DNA from: Streptomyces mobaraensis NBRC 13819 = DSM 40847
Lineage (GTDB): Bacteria > Actinomycetota > Actinomycetes > Streptomycetales > Streptomycetaceae
Assembly (NCBI RefSeq): GCF_017916255.1
Contig: NZ_CP072827.1
Coordinates: 2,728,001-2,792,000, forward strand
Length of the DNA: 64,000 nt
Direction of reading: 5' to 3'
Shown here: positions 8,894 through 16,678 of the stretch, piece after piece
How positions within the stretch are numbered: position 1 is the first letter of the stretch
Layout of the letters: each line of letters opens with the position of its first letter
Program-made: the position numbers and the translations under genes
The notes under the pieces: model-generated
Databases searched by the model: none
Seen by the model: the letters and a program-made list of their open reading frames with translations, nothing else
What the model was told of the DNA's origin: nothing

Positions 8894-10267
8894 ATGCCCA
8901 CGACCTTCCCTCCCGGCTTCGTCTGGGGCGCCGCGACCGCCGCGTACCAGGTGGAGGGCGCGGTCCACGAGGACGGCCGCACCCCTTCCATCTGGGACAC
9001 CTTCAGCCACACACCCGGCAAGGTGCTGAACGGCGACACCGGCGACACGGCCACCGACCACTACCACCGGTACGCCGAGGACGTCCGCCTGATGGCCGCC
9101 CTCGGCCTGGGCGCCTACCGCTTCTCCGTCTCCTGGCCCCGCGTCCAGCCCACCGGCAGCGGGCCCGCCTCCCCCAAGGGACTCGACTTCTACCGTCGGC
9201 TCGTCGACGAGCTCCTCGCCCACGGCATCAAGCCCGTCCTGACCCTCTACCACTGGGATCTGCCGCAGGAGTTGGAGACGGCGGGCGGCTGGCCGGCCCG
9301 CGAGACCGCGTACCGCTTCGCCGACTACGCCGGACTCGTCGCCCGGGCGCTGGGCGACCGGGTCGAGTGCTGGGCCACCCTCAACGAGCCCTGGTGCAGC
9401 GCCTTCCTGGGCTACGCCTCGGGGGTGCACGCCCCCGGGCGCACCGACGACGCCGCGGCCCTGCGCGCCGCGCACCACCTCAACCTCGCCCATGGGCTGG
9501 GCGCCCAGGCGCTGCGCGCCGCCCTGCCGCGCCGGGCGCGCGTCGCGGTCGTCCTCAACCCGAACGCCGTCCGGGCCCGCACCACGTCACCCGCCGACCT
9601 GGACGCTCAGCGGCGTATCGACGCGCTGTCCACCCGTATCTTCACCGGGCCCATGCTCCACGGCGCGTACCCCGCCGACCTGATCGACGACACGGCCGGG
9701 ATCACGGACTGGTCGTTCGTCCGCGACGGCGACACCTCCGTCATCAAGCACCCCCTGGACTGGCTGGGCATCAACTACTACACGCCGTCCGTTGTATCAG
9801 CCGCCACTGACAACCGCCCCTCACCTGTGCCTTCGCCCTATCCCGGGGCCCAGGGCGTGGCCTTCCACCAGCCGCCGGGCCCCCGGACGGCCATGGACTG
9901 GACCGTCGACCCCAGCGGTCTGTACGACCTCCTGATGCGCTTCACCCGAGAGGCCCCCGGCCTCCCCCTCGCCGTCTCCGAGAACGGCGCCGCGTACGAC
10001 GACAAGCCGGACGGCCGGGGGGCCGTGCACGACCCCGACCGCATCGCCTACCTGCGGGGCCATTTCGACGCGGTGCTGCGGGCGTTGGGGGACGGGGCGG
10101 ATGTGTGGGGGTACTTCGTGTGGTCGCTGTTGGACAACTTCGAGTGGGCGTACGGGTACAGCAAGCGGTTTGGGATCGTGTGCGTCGATTACGGGACGTT
10201 GTCGCGGACGGTGAAGGGGAGTGGGGAGTGGTATCGGGGGGTGATCCGGTCTGGGCGGGTGGGGTGA
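8894..10267 (+). CDS. GH1 beta-glucosidase, BglC-like
   Basis: Cytoplasmic retaining beta-glucosidase of 457 residues that would cleave imported cellobiose to glucose. ATG 8894 is preceded by CGGAG; the upstream frame extension is not family-like. GH1 landmarks: [15 protein letters not shown] at the N-terminus, [18 protein letters not shown] with acid/base Glu165, INYYTP, and VSENGAAY with nucleophile Glu363, then [18 protein letters not shown]. No signal peptide. The last 200 bp use more G-ending, T-containing codons than the rest. A loop at residues about 299-315 holds an antisense-strand RecA-NDp-like 11-mer (see findings). Confidence 0.92.
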   Translation: MPTTFPPGFVWGAATAAYQVEGAVHEDGRTPSIWDTFSHTPGKVLNGDTGDTATDHYHRYAEDVRLMAALGLGAYRFSVSWPRVQPTGSGPASPKGLDFYRRLVDELLAHGIKPVLTLYHWDLPQELETAGGWPARETAYRFADYAGLVARALGDRVECWATLNEPWCSAFLGYASGVHAPGRTDDAAALRAAHHLNLAHGLGAQALRAALPRRARVAVVLNPNAVRARTTSPADLDAQRRIDALSTRIFTGPMLHGAYPADLIDDTAGITDWSFVRDGDTSVIKHPLDWLGINYYTPSVVSAATDNRPSPVPSPYPGAQGVAFHQPPGPRTAMDWTVDPSGLYDLLMRFTREAPGLPLAVSENGAAYDDKPDGRGAVHDPDRIAYLRGHFDAVLRALGDGADVWGYFVWSLLDNFEWAYGYSKRFGIVCVDYGTLSRTVKGSGEWYRGVIRSGRVG

Positions 10268-10270
10268 GGG

Positions 10271-10436
10271 TGCCCCGGTCCCCCCTTTCGCCGCTTCCTG
10301 GGGGCTGCGCCCCCAGACCCCCTGATCGCGGCTCCGCCGCTCGTCCTCAAACGCCGGACGGGCTGAACAGCCGGCCCGTCCTGGGGGTGCGGGGGCTTGC
10401 CCCCGCAAGAAACGGTGAAAGGGCGGGGCTGGGGCA
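10271..10436. repeat. Composite intergenic hairpin repeat, copy A
   Basis: Two related modules in opposite orientation between convergent genes. The left begins TGCCCCGGTCCC, has the hairpin CTGGGGGC-TGC-GCCCCCAG (10298-10316), then CTCAAACGCCGGACGGGCT (10346 onward). Read on the minus strand, the right begins TGCCCCAGCCCC and has the hairpin GCGGGGGC/GCCCCCGC (10389-10406). Related single modules occur at 53637-53734 and 58875-58971. The hairpins can act as a bidirectional terminator. Confidence 0.8.
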
Positions 10437-10438
10437 CT

Positions 10439-11341
10439 TCACCGGAAGACCGACGGCGGAGGTTCGGGAGACGGCTTCGCGTCGGCGTCGCGAACCACCG
10501 CCGCCCCACCGCGGAAGGCGTCCAGCGAAGCACCCGTCTCCACCCGCCCCTGCGCCGCATCCGTCGCACACCGCCGCGTCAACTCCCCCACCGGCAGCGC
10601 CACATCCGACGCCACAAGAATCGCGTTCCCGAACCTCCGCCCCCGCAACACCGCCGGCTCCGCGACGAGGCACAGCTCGGGGAAGACCGTCCCCACCGTC
10701 GCGACCTGCGACTTGACGAAGCCCAGGGATGGCGGACCGTCCGCAAGATTGGCCGCGTAGCAGCCTCCGGGCCGCACCACCCGCCGCACCTCCGCGGCGA
10801 ACTCGACGCTCGTCAGATGGGCGGGCGTCCGCGCCCCGGCGAACACGTCGGCGATGATCAGGTCCGCCCACCCGTCGGCCACCTTGGCCAGCACCTCGCG
10901 CGCGTCCCCGGAACGCACGCGGATCCGCCACGAGGGATCGAGCGGCAGCTCGCGCCGGACGAAGGCCACCAGGGGTGCGTCGATCTCGATGACCTGCTGG
11001 GTGGAGCGCGGCCGGGTCGCGGCGACGTAGCGGGCCAGGGTGAAGGCGCCGCCGCCGAGGTGCAGGGCCTGGACCGGGCGGCCGGGCGGCGCGGCGAGGT
11101 CGGCGACGTGACCGAGCCGGCGCTGGTAGGAGAACTCCAGGCGGGTCGGGTCGTCCGGGTCGACATGGGACTGCGGCGCGCCGTCGATCAGCAGCGTCCG
11201 GGCCCGCGGACGGTCGGGATCCGGTTGCAGCTCCGCGAGGCCGCCCGCCACCCGCTCGGTGACGGGCTCCGCGGCGCGCCCGCGCCCCGCCCGCCGTCCG
11301 CTCCGGCCCGTCTCCCCGGCCGCCCGTCTGCCCTTTGCCAT
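10439..11341 (-). CDS. Spermidine-synthase-like methyltransferase-fold protein
   Basis: A 300-residue protein with the spermidine synthase/SAM-binding fold. LEFSYQRRLGHVADL precedes the nucleotide-binding motif ALHLGGGAFTLARYV. This is followed by QVIEID (acidic ribose contact), RVRSGDAREVL and DLIIADVFAGARTPAHL. The usual spermidine synthase catalytic Asp segment is replaced by DVFAG, as in the family of stand-alone actinobacterial spermidine-synthase-like proteins whose substrate is not established. ATG 11341 begins with a basic stretch (KGRRAAGETGRSGRR). Polyamine synthesis is therefore not assured. Confidence 0.75.
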   Translation of the reverse strand: MAKGRRAAGETGRSGRRAGRGRAAEPVTERVAGGLAELQPDPDRPRARTLLIDGAPQSHVDPDDPTRLEFSYQRRLGHVADLAAPPGRPVQALHLGGGAFTLARYVAATRPRSTQQVIEIDAPLVAFVRRELPLDPSWRIRVRSGDAREVLAKVADGWADLIIADVFAGARTPAHLTSVEFAAEVRRVVRPGGCYAANLADGPPSLGFVKSQVATVGTVFPELCLVAEPAVLRGRRFGNAILVASDVALPVGELTRRCATDAAQGRVETGASLDAFRGGAAVVRDADAKPSPEPPPSVFR

Positions 11342-11385
11342 CCGTCAAGTATCGCCCGGTTCGACCGGGTGCCCGGCCGGAGCCG

Positions 11386-11823
11386 TCAGCGGCAGCGGTC
11401 GACGGCCTCGATGGTGCGGGCCGCCTCCCCGAGCGCCGCCCGCAGCACGGCCGGGTCGGTCGCCTCGGAGAGCGCCGCCTCGGGGGCCACCAGCCAGCCG
11501 CTGCCCGTCACGGGCGGCTCCTGGCGGCCGGCGCGCGCGCCGCGCCCGTACGCCTGGGTGCAGGCGCTGCCGGGGACGTCCCAGGCGGCCGCGGTGCCGG
11601 CCGGGACGAGGAATCCGAGGGTGTGGCACTCGCCGTCGTGCAGCACGGGCCCGACCCCGTCGCGGAGCCGGAGGATGTCCACCGCCTCCAGTCCCTGCCG
11701 GGCGGGCACGGTGACCAGGTCGCAGGGGACGCCCTCACCCTGCGCCCGGGCCGGGCGCGCGGCCTGGCCGTGTCCGGGGCGCGCCTGGTGAAGGGCTGCC
11801 GTCCGCGAGCCGCCGATGTTCAC
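11386..11823 (-). CDS. Hypothetical protein
   Basis: A protein of about 145 residues from the GTG at 11823, the first start with a purine-rich sequence (GGAAGCCGGA) before it; the frame is open further to 11925. I do not recognise a domain. The C-terminal half has an ordered look (CDLVTVPARQGLEAVDIL, ECHTLGFLVPAGTAAAWDVPG, GSGWLVAPEAALSEATDP), ending in a helical ARTIEAVDRC tail. The pattern of a short N-terminal variable stretch followed by these motifs resembles prim-pol-like small actinobacterial proteins such as the one at 20529-21110, but I cannot confirm it. It is co-directional with the spermidine-synthase-like gene 44 bp downstream. Confidence 0.55.
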   Translation of the reverse strand: MNIGGSRTAALHQARPGHGQAARPARAQGEGVPCDLVTVPARQGLEAVDILRLRDGVGPVLHDGECHTLGFLVPAGTAAAWDVPGSACTQAYGRGARAGRQEPPVTGSGWLVAPEAALSEATDPAVLRAALGEAARTIEAVDRCR

Positions 11824-12145
11824 TCCGGCTTCCGCCAAGGGGAACGCCTCCTCCGCACGTTTCGCTGAACCCGTCGCCGCCGTCCCGCACCCGCCCGCGG
11901 AGGCCGCGGCACGGACGGCGGGCACCCGCTCCCACTGTTCAACTCCCTTGAGCCGTCAACGGCTACGGCATCAAGCCGCCGTAAAGGATGGCAGTTCATG
12001 GCGGATCGCGAGTGGGATATCCGTTTTGTAGCCAAAGCGGACGTACGGGATTCCCGGCAGCCGGTACGGTCATCACGCCGTACGGCAGCACCACCGTCCG
12101 CCCCGGATGCCGGAGGGGCGGCACTCGCCAGGAGAGGGTCCGGCC
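11824..12145. other. Divergent promoter region
   Basis: Separates the hypothetical gene (minus) from the HTH/TPR gene (plus). It contains lower-GC patches near 11970-12050. I see no RNA gene here. Confidence 0.45.
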
Positions 12146-13549
12146 ATGGCGTCGCCCCACGCGTCCCCGTCACCTCGCGCCCCCCGCCCGAACACCGTCT
12201 TCCGCGAGCTGCGCGGACCGCGGTCACCTGCGGAATTCGCGGCGGCGGTACGGCGTGCGGCCCGTGAGATCGGGGAACAGGTCTCGTGTGACGCGCGGTA
12301 CATCGGGCGCGTCGAATCCGGCGAGATCCGCTGCCCCAACTACGCCTACGAGCGGGTGTTCCGCCATATGTTCCCCGGGCGCGAGCCGGCGGACATGGGC
12401 TTCCTCCCCCGCGAGACCGTACGCGGACGGGGGGCGCGAAACAAGGGCGGTGCGCCGCCCGCTCACACCGAAAGCCCCGCCGACGACGGTGACGCGACGG
12501 GTCCCGGCGCACCGGGCCTCCGGGACGCCGGCGCCCCCGGCCTCGGCGGTACCAGTGACGAGGAGAGCGACGTGTTGCGTCGCGCGTTCATGACCCATGG
12601 CACGGCCGCGGTGGCCGTCGCCTCCCTTGGCGGCGTCGCGGGCGCCCTGCCCCGGCGCCACGCCGGCGAGGCGGAGGCCCTCGCGGTGGAGGAGGCGGTC
12701 CGCCGCATCCGGCTGCTCGACGACCGGCACGGCGCCGACGGCCTCTACCGGCGCGCCACCCGGCCGCTGCGGGCGGCGTACGACCTGCTGGACGCGGAGG
12801 CCCGGCGGCAGTCGGTGGCCGACCGGCTGCACACGGGCGCCGGCGAACTCGCGATCTCCGTCGGGTGGTTGGCGCACGACTCCGGCCGGTTCGCCGACGC
12901 CCGCTCGCACTACGCCGAGGCGCTGGCCACCGCGCGGGTCGCCGGGGACGCGGCGCTGGAGGCGCACGCGTTCTGCAACACCGCGTTCCTGGCCCGGGAC
13001 GCCGACCGGCCCCGGGAGGCCGTCCGGGCCGCCCAGGCCGCGCAGCACGTGGGCCGGCGGCTGGGCTCGGCCCGGCTGATGTCGCTGCTGGCGCTGCGCG
13101 AGGCCGGCGGCTGGGCCCGGCTGGGCGACCGGGCGGCCTGCGCGGGCGCCTTGCTGCGGGCCCGCTCCCTGTTCGGGCAGGGGGCGTGCGAGGCCGATCC
13201 CGAGTGGATGACGTTCTTCGGCGAGGCCGAGCTGGAGGGGCTGGAGGCGCAGTGCTGGTCCGCCCTGGGCGACCGGTCCCGTGCGACGGAGCACGGCGAA
13301 CGCGCCGTGGCGCTGGCCGACCCCCACTTCGCCCGCAACATCGCGCTCTACACGGCGCAGCTCGCGGACGACCTGGCGCACTCCGGCTCCCCGGACGCGG
13401 CGGCGGCGGCCGGGGAGCGCGTCCTGGACCTGCTCGGCCAGGTCCGGTCCGCCCGCATCCGGGGGATGCTCGACGGCACGTCCCGGACGCTGCGCCGGTT
13501 CACCCAGGACCCGGCGGTCGAGTCGTTCCTGGCGCGGCGCGCGGCCTGA
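12146..13549 (+). CDS. NsdA-like regulator: N-terminal HTH-type segment, Tat-like segment, TPR region
   Basis: A 467-residue protein from ATG 12146 with the Shine-Dalgarno AGGAGAGGG. Residues about 13-80 resemble the XRE-like start of NsdA-type proteins (LRGPRSPAEFAAAVRRAARE, YIGRVESGEIRCPNYAYERV). A spacer rich in Gly/Ala follows, then RRAFMTHGTAAVAVASLGG near residue 150, a Tat-like/hydrophobic segment seen in the family. The remainder is alpha-helical TPR-type repeat (SVGWLAHDSGRFADARSHY, CNTAFLARDADRPREAVR). NsdA negatively affects differentiation in S. coelicolor; this is a family member, not proven to be the orthologue. Confidence 0.7.
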   Translation: MASPHASPSPRAPRPNTVFRELRGPRSPAEFAAAVRRAAREIGEQVSCDARYIGRVESGEIRCPNYAYERVFRHMFPGREPADMGFLPRETVRGRGARNKGGAPPAHTESPADDGDATGPGAPGLRDAGAPGLGGTSDEESDVLRRAFMTHGTAAVAVASLGGVAGALPRRHAGEAEALAVEEAVRRIRLLDDRHGADGLYRRATRPLRAAYDLLDAEARRQSVADRLHTGAGELAISVGWLAHDSGRFADARSHYAEALATARVAGDAALEAHAFCNTAFLARDADRPREAVRAAQAAQHVGRRLGSARLMSLLALREAGGWARLGDRAACAGALLRARSLFGQGACEADPEWMTFFGEAELEGLEAQCWSALGDRSRATEHGERAVALADPHFARNIALYTAQLADDLAHSGSPDAAAAAGERVLDLLGQVRSARIRGMLDGTSRTLRRFTQDPAVESFLARRAA

Positions 13550-13576
13550 GGCGAGCGCCCGCGGGCGCGCCCCCGC

Positions 13577-14173
13577 TCAGCCCAGGTGGCCCGTGTCGTT
13601 CCAGCGCTCGATCGCCGGCTCGCCGTAGGCCCAGCCGAGGATCGACAGGGACGTCGGCTCCAGGCGGATGCGGGCCGCGAAGGACGCCTCGAAGCCGAGC
13701 CAGCGGGCGGCTATGACGCGCAGGATGTGTCCGTGGGCGAAGACGAGCACGTCCCGGTCGGCGGTGGAGCGCGCCCAGCGGACGACCTCGTCGGCGCGGG
13801 CCGCGACCTGGTCGAGGGTCTCGCCGCCGGGGACGCCGTCGCGCCAGATCAGCCAGCCGGGCCGCTGTGCCTTGATCTCGGCGGGGGTCATGCCCTCGTA
13901 GGCGCCGTAGTCGAACTCCATCAGGGCGTCCCAGGCGGTGGCCCGGTCGCCGAAGCCGGCGAGGTCGCAGGTTTCACTCGCCCGGAGCAACGGGCTGGTA
14001 CGGACCTCGACGTCCGGCAGGCCGTCCCAGGGGGCGCGGTGCAGGCGCTCGCCCAGGAGCTTGGCCCCGCGCCGTCCCTCGTCGAGGAGGGGGATGTCCG
14101 TGCGGCCGGTGTGCCTTCCGGACAGCGACCACTCGGTCTGTCCGTGCCGGGCCAGCAGGATGCGCGGTGCCAT
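13577..14173 (-). CDS. Histidine phosphatase (phosphoglycerate-mutase-like) family protein
   Basis: A 198-residue protein; ATG 14173 follows GGGAGCC. The RHG signature is [10 protein letters not shown], with the catalytic His in RHG. The second His appears in [19 protein letters not shown], and the conserved [14 protein letters not shown] carries the glutamate. Substrate cannot be told from sequence; members include phosphoglycerate mutases, alpha-ribazole phosphatases and acid phosphatases. It is convergent with the HTH/TPR gene and divergent from the PAP2 gene. Confidence 0.88.
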   Translation of the reverse strand: MAPRILLARHGQTEWSLSGRHTGRTDIPLLDEGRRGAKLLGERLHRAPWDGLPDVEVRTSPLLRASETCDLAGFGDRATAWDALMEFDYGAYEGMTPAEIKAQRPGWLIWRDGVPGGETLDQVAARADEVVRWARSTADRDVLVFAHGHILRVIAARWLGFEASFAARIRLEPTSLSILGWAYGEPAIERWNDTGHLG

Positions 14174-14469
14174 GGAGCGGGCTCCCTCGGAGTCTGGTGA
14201 CTTCTCCCACAAAGTGGCGGGAGCTGCCACAAAAGTGATGTGCGGTACGGATGCCTTAGACCCGTCGGAACTATCATCACTCACTTGCGCCACAGGCAAC
14301 CCGGGGCCATATTCGATCGTCTTCCCCCTCATGCGCCGCACTCTGGAGCCGAACGCCGGATGACCCCGGTGTTTCCGTGGCCCGACGGGGCGGTGTGCGG
14401 CGGATGCGGCGTACGCCGTACGGTTGCATGCGCGCTTGTTGGCCGCCTGAACACATGGAGAGCGTCCGG

Positions 14470-15498
14470 ATGTACCGCACCGCATCACTCGGGAAGCGGC
14501 CGCGCTGGTGGACCGAACTGCCACTGATCGCCGTCGTCTACGCACTGTATTCGGCGGGCCGCCTGCTCGTCCGCGGGGATGTGCAGTCGGCGGTCGATCA
14601 CGGTGTGTCCATACTCGACATCGAAAAGCAGTTTCGAATAAATTTCGAACACCCGCTCAACCGACTGTTCACGGACCACGCCATCCTCGGCGTACCCGCG
14701 GACTTCGTGTACGCCTCGCTGCACTACGTGGTCACCCCGGCCATCCTGGTGTGGGTCTTCCGGCGCCACTCCGAGCACTACCGCCGCGGCCGGACCTGGC
14801 TGATGCTCTCCACCCTCATCGGCCTGGTGGGCTTCACCCTGCTGCCCACCTGCCCGCCCCGCCTCCTCCCGGACGGCTACGGCTTCGTCGACACCATGCA
14901 CCAGTACTCGTCGTACGGATGGTGGGGCGGTGACGCCAGTGCCCCGCGCGGTCTGGGCGGGCTCACCAACCAGTACGCGGCCATGCCGAGCCTGCACGTG
15001 GGCTGGGCGCTGTGGTGCGGCGTCATGCTGTGGCGCCACGGGCGCGGCACCTGGGCGAAGGTCCTCGGCGTCGCCTACCCGCTGACCATCACCCTCGTGG
15101 TCATGGGCACGGCCAACCACTACTTCCTGGACGCCGTCGCCGGTGCCGCCGTCATGGGCGTCGGCCTGCTGCTGACCCGGCCCGCGCTGCGCCTCGGCGA
15201 GCGGCTCCGCGCCCGGGCACCCCGCTCCCTGCCCTCGCTCGACCCCGTCGGACCTGCGGGAATGCCCGAGAGCCCGGCGATTGTCAGTGCCGGGTGCGAG
15301 ACTTCGCCTCGTACTGCGCACCCGCGCACGACCGCGTCCGGCATGCCCGCCGGGGGCGGCCGGCCGGGCGCGCCGGAGAGACAGCGCGAGGCGGACGGCA
15401 GTGAGCACATCCCTTCGATCCCTTCGGACATCCCCCGGCAGGCCCGCGGCGGAGCGGGCGGCAGCCGGCCCGACGGCGCTCCGGCGGCTGCTCGCTGA
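14470..15498 (+). CDS. PAP2-superfamily membrane phosphatase-like protein
   Basis: Membrane protein of about 342 residues; ATG 14470 is preceded by GGAG, and ATG 14455 is an alternative. Five or six membrane segments begin with [17 protein letters not shown]. The inositolphosphotransferase/PAP2 signature is present: [10 protein letters not shown], then [14 protein letters not shown] with the catalytic His, and [19 protein letters not shown]. Likely substrate is a lipid or lipid-linked phosphate at the membrane. The last 80 residues, after the final membrane segment, are low-complexity ([18 protein letters not shown]) and overlap the next gene by 98 bp; a downstream promoter also lies within this tail, so the tail may be dispensable. 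Confidence 0.85.
   Translation: MYRTASLGKRPRWWTELPLIAVVYALYSAGRLLVRGDVQSAVDHGVSILDIEKQFRINFEHPLNRLFTDHAILGVPADFVYASLHYVVTPAILVWVFRRHSEHYRRGRTWLMLSTLIGLVGFTLLPTCPPRLLPDGYGFVDTMHQYSSYGWWGGDASAPRGLGGLTNQYAAMPSLHVGWALWCGVMLWRHGRGTWAKVLGVAYPLTITLVVMGTANHYFLDAVAGAAVMGVGLLLTRPALRLGERLRARAPRSLPSLDPVGPAGMPESPAIVSAGCETSPRTAHPRTTASGMPAGGGRPGAPERQREADGSEHIPSIPSDIPRQARGGAGGSRPDGAPAAAR
15281..15303 (+). promoter_or_regulatory. RecA-NDp (PafBC-type) DNA-damage promoter of the nuclease-helicase cassette
   Basis: TTGTCAGTG-CC at 15281-15291, six spacer bases, then GAGACT at 15298-15303. The published actinobacterial RecA-independent damage promoter is TTGTCAGTGGC-N6-TAGggT, so the upstream element matches at 10 of 11 positions with exact spacing and a partial -10. 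It is 98 bp before the nuclease start, inside the PAP2 tail, in a locally GC-poorer patch. Confidence 0.65.
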
Positions 15499-16678
15499 GC
15501 TGCGCGGGCCGGACGTCCCGCCACGCCCGCTGGACGCCCGCGCCCTGGCGGCCCTCGCCGCCAACCCCGGCTGCCGCCGCCGCGCCCTGCTCGACGGCGC
15601 CGGGGTCGACAAGGCGGCCCTCGCGCGGGCGCTCGGCACGCCCGCCGCGTTCGGCCAGTCCCAGTTCGCCATAGCGCGCGGCAACGCCTTCGAGGCCCGG
15701 GTGAAGGCCGACGGCGGCACGGAGCTCGTCCGGCTGCTGCACGCCGCGCTCCCCGCCGGACAGGCGCCGGAGCCCCCGGACGCCGTGGACGCGCCCGACC
15801 TCTCCGCCGCCGGCCCCGAAGGCCGCACGGCCCGTACCGCCCTGGCCCTGCGGGAGGCCACGGCCGCCGGCCGGTGGGCGCTGCTCGACCACCCCATGCT
15901 GGCGCTCACCGTGGCCGGCACCCCCGCCTACCTGGAGCCGGACGCCGTCGTCGTGCACCCGGACGGCACCTGGACGGTGGTCGAGATCAAGTCCTTCGCC
16001 ATGATCGACGGCGCGGCCGACGCCGCCAAGGCCGGGGCCGCGGCCCGGCAGGCCGCCGTGTACGCACTCGCCCTGGAGACGGTGGCCGAGCGGCTGCCGG
16101 GCCCCGCCCCCGAGGACGGCCGGGTACGGCACGAAGCGCTGCTGGTCTGCCCCAAGGACTTCTCCAACCTGCCGGCCGCCGCCCTCCTCGACCTCCGCAA
16201 GCAGCGCGCCACCACCCGCCGGCAGCTCGGCCGGCTCACCCGCGTCGAGGAGATCGCCGCCGCCCTCCCGCCCGGCGCCTCCTTCGCCCCGGACCGGCCG
16301 GCGGCGGAGCTGACGGCCGCCGTCGAGGCGGTCGACGCGGCGTACGCCCCGGACTGCCTGGCCGCCTGCGAGCTGGCCTTCCACTGCCGCGACCGGGCGC
16401 GCGCCGAGGGCGACGTCCGGCACCTGGGGCGGAACGTCCGCTCCGGGCTCGGCGGGCTGACCACGGTCGAGGCGGCCCTCGCGGCGGCCCGGGGCGACCA
16501 CCCGTCCGACGCCGCCGAGCTGCCATCCGATGCCTCCGACCGCCCGTCCCACGCCGCCGAGCCGCCGGACGGCCCCGAGGACCCCGCCGTCGCCGCCCTC
16601 CGCCGCGCCACCGCCCTGCGCGCCGAGGCCCTGGCCGCCGCCGGCTTCCCGAAGGAGGAGGCGGACGCGTGTCGCTGA
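15401..16678 (+). CDS. RecB/Cas4-type PD-(D/E)XK nuclease with four candidate Fe-S cysteines
   Basis: A 425-residue protein from GTG 15401; no ATG, GTG or TTG exists in frame between here and Cys58, so the start cannot be much later. Nuclease motifs in order: RGNAFE (Gly94, Glu98), LEPDAVVV (Asp181), VVEIKSF (Glu195, Lys197) and QAAVY (Gln217, Tyr221), which is the RecB-family QxxxY. Cys58 lies ahead of the nuclease core and Cys319, Cys323 and Cys329 (C-x3-C-x5-C) behind it. This is the arrangement that holds a 4Fe-4S cluster in AddB, Dna2 and Cas4. The C-terminal 90 residues are Asp/Pro/Ala-rich. Overlaps the next gene by 10 nt. Predicted to cut single-stranded or end DNA with the helicase two genes on. 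Confidence 0.85.
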   Translation: MSTSLRSLRTSPGRPAAERAAAGPTALRRLLAELRGPDVPPRPLDARALAALAANPGCRRRALLDGAGVDKAALARALGTPAAFGQSQFAIARGNAFEARVKADGGTELVRLLHAALPAGQAPEPPDAVDAPDLSAAGPEGRTARTALALREATAAGRWALLDHPMLALTVAGTPAYLEPDAVVVHPDGTWTVVEIKSFAMIDGAADAAKAGAAARQAAVYALALETVAERLPGPAPEDGRVRHEALLVCPKDFSNLPAAALLDLRKQRATTRRQLGRLTRVEEIAAALPPGASFAPDRPAAELTAAVEAVDAAYAPDCLAACELAFHCRDRARAEGDVRHLGRNVRSGLGGLTTVEAALAAARGDHPSDAAELPSDASDRPSHAAEPPDGPEDPAVAALRRATALRAEALAAAGFPKEEADACR

